DNA from: Clostridia bacterium
GTDB taxonomy: Bacteria > Bacillota > Clostridia > Christensenellales > Aristaeellaceae
Direction of reading: 5' to 3'
DNA length: 7,264 bases
Assembly (NCBI GenBank): GCA_024404395.1
Contig: JAKSPZ010000044.1
Location: forward strand, 1 to 7,264
Positions within the stretch are counted from its first letter, which is position 1. Each line of letters starts with the position of its first letter. The notes below the pieces were generated by a model. It did no database searches. It was not told the origin of the DNA and saw only the letters and a list, made by a program, of their open reading frames with translations. Below are positions 6,659 to 7,264 of the stretch, one piece after another. The position numbers were made by a program, and so were the translations under genes.

Positions 6659-6687
6659 TTGCCGAACCAATGAACGCGTGATATAAT
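6659..6687 (+). promoter_or_regulatory. Extended -10 promoter of the cupin gene
   Basis: TATAAT at 6682-6687 is preceded by TG one base upstream (6679-6680), which is an extended -10 element. The sequence 17 bases further upstream, TTGCCG (6659-6664), is a weaker -35 (4/6). The predicted start near 6694 leaves a leader of only about 22 bases, containing the ribosome binding site. Confidence 0.8.
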
Positions 6688-6715
6688 ACACAAAAACTGT
6701 TGGAGGACGATTAAA

Positions 6716-7057
6716 ATGATCATCAGAAATGCAGATATGACCAGAACCGTACGCAACGAGATGCGCGGCGGCAAGCTCCACGTCGATCAGGTCATCCTGT
6801 CCGAGGTACTGCCTGCTCACACCCGTCTGTTTTCTACCCTGACCCTCATCCCCGGCGCTTCCATCGGCTATCACGTCCATGAGAACGAGACCGAGCTGTT
6901 CTATTTCATCTCCGGCAACGGCATCGTCCATGATGACGATCAGGCAGTCGAAGTCCATGCGGGGGATGTCATGAGCACCGGTTCCGGTCACGGTCATTCC
7001 GTTGAGAACACCGGCGATACCGATCTGGTCATGCTCGCAGTCATCATCACCGAATAA
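6716..7057 (+). CDS. Small single-domain cupin protein
   Basis: This 113-residue protein is a stand-alone cupin barrel, probably cytoplasmic, since no signal peptide or membrane segment is seen. Cupin motif 1 fits exactly: Gly47-x5-His53-x-His55-x4-Glu60-x6-Gly67. Motif 2 also fits: Gly83-x5-Gly89-x-Gly91-x2-His94-x3-Asn98, with Gly where the consensus has Pro. The metal ligand set His53, His55, Glu60 and His94 is therefore complete, so a bound divalent metal is expected. The family covers enzymes, sugar or small-molecule sensors and proteins of unknown role; the substrate cannot be told. GGAGG at 6702-6706, 9 bases before the ATG, supports the start. Two stop codons follow in tandem (7055-7060), then a terminator, so it is a monocistronic unit divergent from the AAA+ gene. 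The open frame on the opposite strand here is a shadow. Confidence 0.92.
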   Translation: MIIRNADMTRTVRNEMRGGKLHVDQVILSEVLPAHTRLFSTLTLIPGASIGYHVHENETELFYFISGNGIVHDDDQAVEVHAGDVMSTGSGHGHSVENTGDTDLVMLAVIITE

Positions 7058-7068
7058 TAATCTGCACG

Positions 7069-7107
7069 AAGCTGTCGTACCTCGCAATGGGGCACGACAG
7101 CTTTTTT
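7069..7107 (+). terminator. Rho-independent terminator of the cupin gene
   Basis: A 10-bp perfect stem pairs 7069-7078 (AAGCTGTCGT) with 7094-7103 (ACGACAGCTT), possibly extended inward past one mismatch by C-G pairs. Six Ts follow at 7102-7107. It starts 9 bases after the tandem stop codons of the cupin gene. Confidence 0.92.
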
Positions 7108-7108
7108 G

Positions 7109-7142
7109 TTGCGGCAAAGGCGTATGTATGGTATTATATAAT
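7109..7142 (+). promoter_or_regulatory. Probable promoter of the gene at the right edge
   Basis: TATTAT at 7132-7137 has TG one base upstream (7129-7130), an extended -10 element. A weak -35 (TTGCGG, 7109-7114) lies 17 bases upstream. An overlapping perfect TATAAT at 7137-7142 is an alternative -10 with no good -35. Either gives a leader of about 60-67 bases before the ATG at 7211. No clear hairpin was seen in that leader. Confidence 0.55.
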
Positions 7143-7210
7143 CGGTTGTTTATGGAACAAAACAAGATCGAGGTCGGTCTTACAGATACAAAGGATAAAA
7201 GGAGTCTGTT

Positions 7211-7264
7211 ATGCAGCAAGTAACACAGCGCTTTGCGCAAATGCTGAAGAATAATGTGGGAACC
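7211..7264 (+). CDS. Unidentified gene, first 18 codons only
   Basis: An ATG at 7211 opens a frame that runs off the window without a stop and encodes MQQVTQRFAQMLKNNVGT. The start is supported by AAAGGAG at 7198-7204, 6 bases upstream, and by a promoter-like sequence near 7109-7142. The fragment is mildly amphipathic and has no signal peptide. It is too short to assign to a family, so no product is proposed. It lies downstream of the cupin terminator and is probably a separate transcription unit. Confidence 0.65.
   Translation, partial: MQQVTQRFAQMLKNNVGT

Noticed and set aside
5806..6681. A 291-codon plus-strand frame opposite the AAA+ gene
   Set aside because: It is Gly/Asp/His-rich with no domain, and it runs through the AAA+ promoter region. 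The minus-strand frame has all AAA+ motifs, so this is a shadow.
7152..7223. A 23-codon leader frame (MEQNKIEVGL...) overlapping the start at 7211
   Set aside because: No ribosome binding site precedes its ATG, and the 7211 start has a strong one. An overlapping leader peptide is possible but unsupported.
6653..7240. A 195-codon minus-strand frame covering the cupin gene
   Set aside because: It crosses the cupin terminator and both flanking promoters and has no supported start. The plus-strand cupin has exact family motifs and a good ribosome binding site.

Overview
The window looks like an ordinary chromosomal stretch from a bacterium of the Firmicutes, most likely a moderately GC-rich Clostridia relative. 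The signs are near-consensus sigma-A promoters, strong AGGAGG-type ribosome binding sites, hairpin-plus-T terminators, an AGCS amino-acid symporter, and a CbbX/SpoVK-type AAA+ ATPase. Nothing suggests phage, an insertion sequence, a CRISPR array, or tRNA/rRNA genes. The taxonomic call is inference from style, not a sequence match.

Layout, left to right. (1) Bases 1-1208, plus strand: the 3' part of a sodium:alanine/glycine symporter gene, cut by the window edge. (2) Bases 1216-1255: a perfect 17-bp hairpin that can terminate both this gene and the operon converging from the right. (3) Bases 1262-5242, minus strand: a three-gene ABC importer operon, read as binding protein, fused two-domain permease, ATPase. 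It has a near-consensus promoter at 5283-5311 carrying two operator-like inverted repeats, and a stable hairpin between the first two genes. (4) Bases 5377-6585, minus strand: a CbbX-like AAA+ ATPase with a proline-rich N-terminal linker, its own promoter and its own terminator. (5) Bases 6716-7057, plus strand: a small single-domain cupin, divergent from the AAA+ gene, with an extended -10 promoter and a terminator. (6) Bases 7211-7264, plus strand: the first 18 codons of an unidentified gene.

The ABC importer has the AfuABC/FbpABC architecture, a family often auto-annotated as ferric iron uptake. Its binding protein lacks the C-terminal Tyr-Tyr pair of iron binders and instead has a Ser-His-Asp motif with a downstream Glu. 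This fits better with an organic ligand such as a sugar phosphate or phosphonate. The AAA+ ATPase and cupin form separate transcription units, and no functional link between them and the importer can be shown from sequence. I saw no clearly new multi-gene system. The points most worth a second look are the importer's ligand, its promoter/operator arrangement, and the unassigned role of the AAA+ protein.
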